A stretch of DNA of 6,326 nucleotides from Actinomycetes bacterium (GTDB lineage Bacteria; Actinomycetota; Acidimicrobiia; Acidimicrobiales; Acidimicrobiaceae), in contig JAJYVK010000095.1 in the NCBI GenBank assembly GCA_021792075.1, positions 1-6,326 on the forward strand, written 5' to 3'. The translations under genes were made by a program, and so were the position numbers. Positions 5,988 to 6,326 of the stretch are shown here, in pieces (the first letter of the stretch is position 1; every line of letters starts with the position of its first letter). The notes beneath the pieces are model-generated. The model had not been told where the DNA came from, searched no databases, and saw nothing but the letters and a program-made list of their open reading frames with translations.

Positions 5988-6326
5988 TCACTGACATTTG
6001 GCCCAAGGTCGTGGAGAAAAACACCAGCCACCTAGTTCGACGAGAGCTTGGGGGGTATTTGGCACTTGCGCAATGACGTGGCTAAGAGCTTCGGGAATCC
6101 GTTCCAGGAGCTCATTGAGCACGGCTTTACCACGCTCACGTCTAACGCCCCAGCACTCTGCCTCGGCCAAAAGATCCTCGACTGTCACTTCATCGATGTC
6201 GCGTTTGTGGTTCACGAACAGTCCCAGTTCGCTACTTATTTGGCGTCCGTAAGCTATCGAGTAGTACGAGGTGCTCATAACGTCATACGCTGGAGCAAGA
6301 CACACGGTCCGATCGTTGTTGTGTAA
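5988..6326 (-). CDS. HipA-like kinase, C-terminal part, 3' end replaced by IS sequence (partial)
   Basis: This frame enters from the right edge and gives 112 residues. It opens with HNNDRTVCLAPAYDVMSTSY, matching the HipA family segment (L-x-P-x-YD-x-x-S) whose Asp, Asp332 in E. coli HipA, binds magnesium. A region like the HipA C-terminal helical domain follows (VTVEDLLAEAECWGVRRERG, then AVLNELLERIPEALSHVIAQ). HipA proteins are Ser/Thr kinases of type II toxin-antitoxin modules, usually paired with an upstream HipB repressor, which would lie outside this window. The first 98 residues are native. The last 14 (GGWCFSPRPWAKCQ) are encoded by the IS end, and 42 native residues at 681-550 are lost. 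The kinase core may still fold, so whether this is an active toxin cannot be decided here. Confidence 0.75.
   Translation of the reverse strand, partial: LHNNDRTVCLAPAYDVMSTSYYSIAYGRQISSELGLFVNHKRDIDEVTVEDLLAEAECWGVRRERGKAVLNELLERIPEALSHVIAQVPNTPQALVELGGWCFSPRPWAKCQ
6020..6031 (-). repeat. Right terminal inverted repeat of the IS
   Basis: AACACCAGCCAC is the exact reverse complement of 682-693. It is read as codons of the altered hipA end on the - strand. Confidence 0.78.
6032..6035. repeat. CTAG target duplication, right copy
   Basis: This CTAG pairs with 678-681 and contains the Leu codon at which the hipA-like frame was interrupted. Confidence 0.65.

Larger units (their letters stand above)
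682..6031 (-). mobile_element. IS1182-family insertion sequence, split by a RIT element
   Basis: The two halves of a DDE transposase gene (5831 to 4947, then 1526 to 858) lie inside a pair of 12-bp perfect inverted repeats, GTGGCTGGTGTT at 682-693 and its complement at 6020-6031. Each repeat is flanked by CTAG. Subtracting the inserted element (1533-4949) and one 6-bp spacer copy leaves about 1927 bp, a normal size for an IS1182-type element with one long transposase gene. Its base composition is clearly less GC-rich than the inserted recombinases. The element is now inactive in cis because its transposase is in two pieces. It sits in the 3' end of a hipA-like gene. Family assignment rests on the transposase motifs, and the ends rest on the matching repeats and the restored host frame. 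Confidence 0.8.

Noticed and set aside
745..5999. AAATGTC and GACATTT as alternative IS ends (745-751 and 5993-5999)
   Set aside because: Only 7 bp match, with no shared flanking duplication. The GTGGCTGGTGTT pair further out is longer and has CTAG on both sides.

Overview
The window is a nest of mobile DNA, three layers deep, next to a toxin-type gene. The outermost layer is a host locus with a small conserved-looking 58-residue gene on the + strand (361-537). Converging on it is a HipA-like kinase gene on the - strand, which enters from the right edge (6326) and once ended at 550. A DDE insertion sequence of the IS1182 family has split the 3' end of this hipA-like gene. Its ends lie at about 682 and 6031, with 12-bp terminal inverted repeats and a CTAG target duplication. 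That IS is in turn split inside its transposase gene by a RIT (recombinase-in-trio) element at 1533-4949.

The RIT element carries three tyrosine recombinase genes, ritA-ritB-ritC, all on the - strand (4772 to 1637). They are joined by two 4-base ATGA stop/start overlaps. All three proteins keep the complete R...K...HxxR...H...Y catalytic set, so the element looks intact. It is bounded by 110-bp inverted repeats (1527-1636 and 4820-4929) that differ at one base. The spacer GGCTTT is duplicated at the two outer junctions (1527-1532 and 4950-4955). Removing 1533-4949 plus one spacer copy restores a 516-residue transposase, cut at its DGYKAH motif. Removing the IS as well restores a hipA reading frame that runs 42 residues further.

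The most unusual structure is the right end of the RIT element. The inverted repeat there is not joined directly to the target. A further 20-bp perfect palindrome, TAATGCCGATATCGGCATTA, lies between, flanked by the spacer in inverted orientation, so 4924-4955 is one 32-bp perfect palindrome. It looks like two recombinase core sites back to back, and could be the scar of a second element or of an aberrant recombination. The 110-bp repeats are also open reading frames reading outward. At the left end this gives the orphaned transposase half a new ATG two bases after the ritC stop.

Organism: the recombinase genes are GC-rich with a GC-rich third codon position. The IS is clearly less GC-rich, and the host flanks are intermediate. 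The protein style and GC level suggest an actinobacterium, but this is an inference with low confidence. The first 360 bases hold no gene that I can support.
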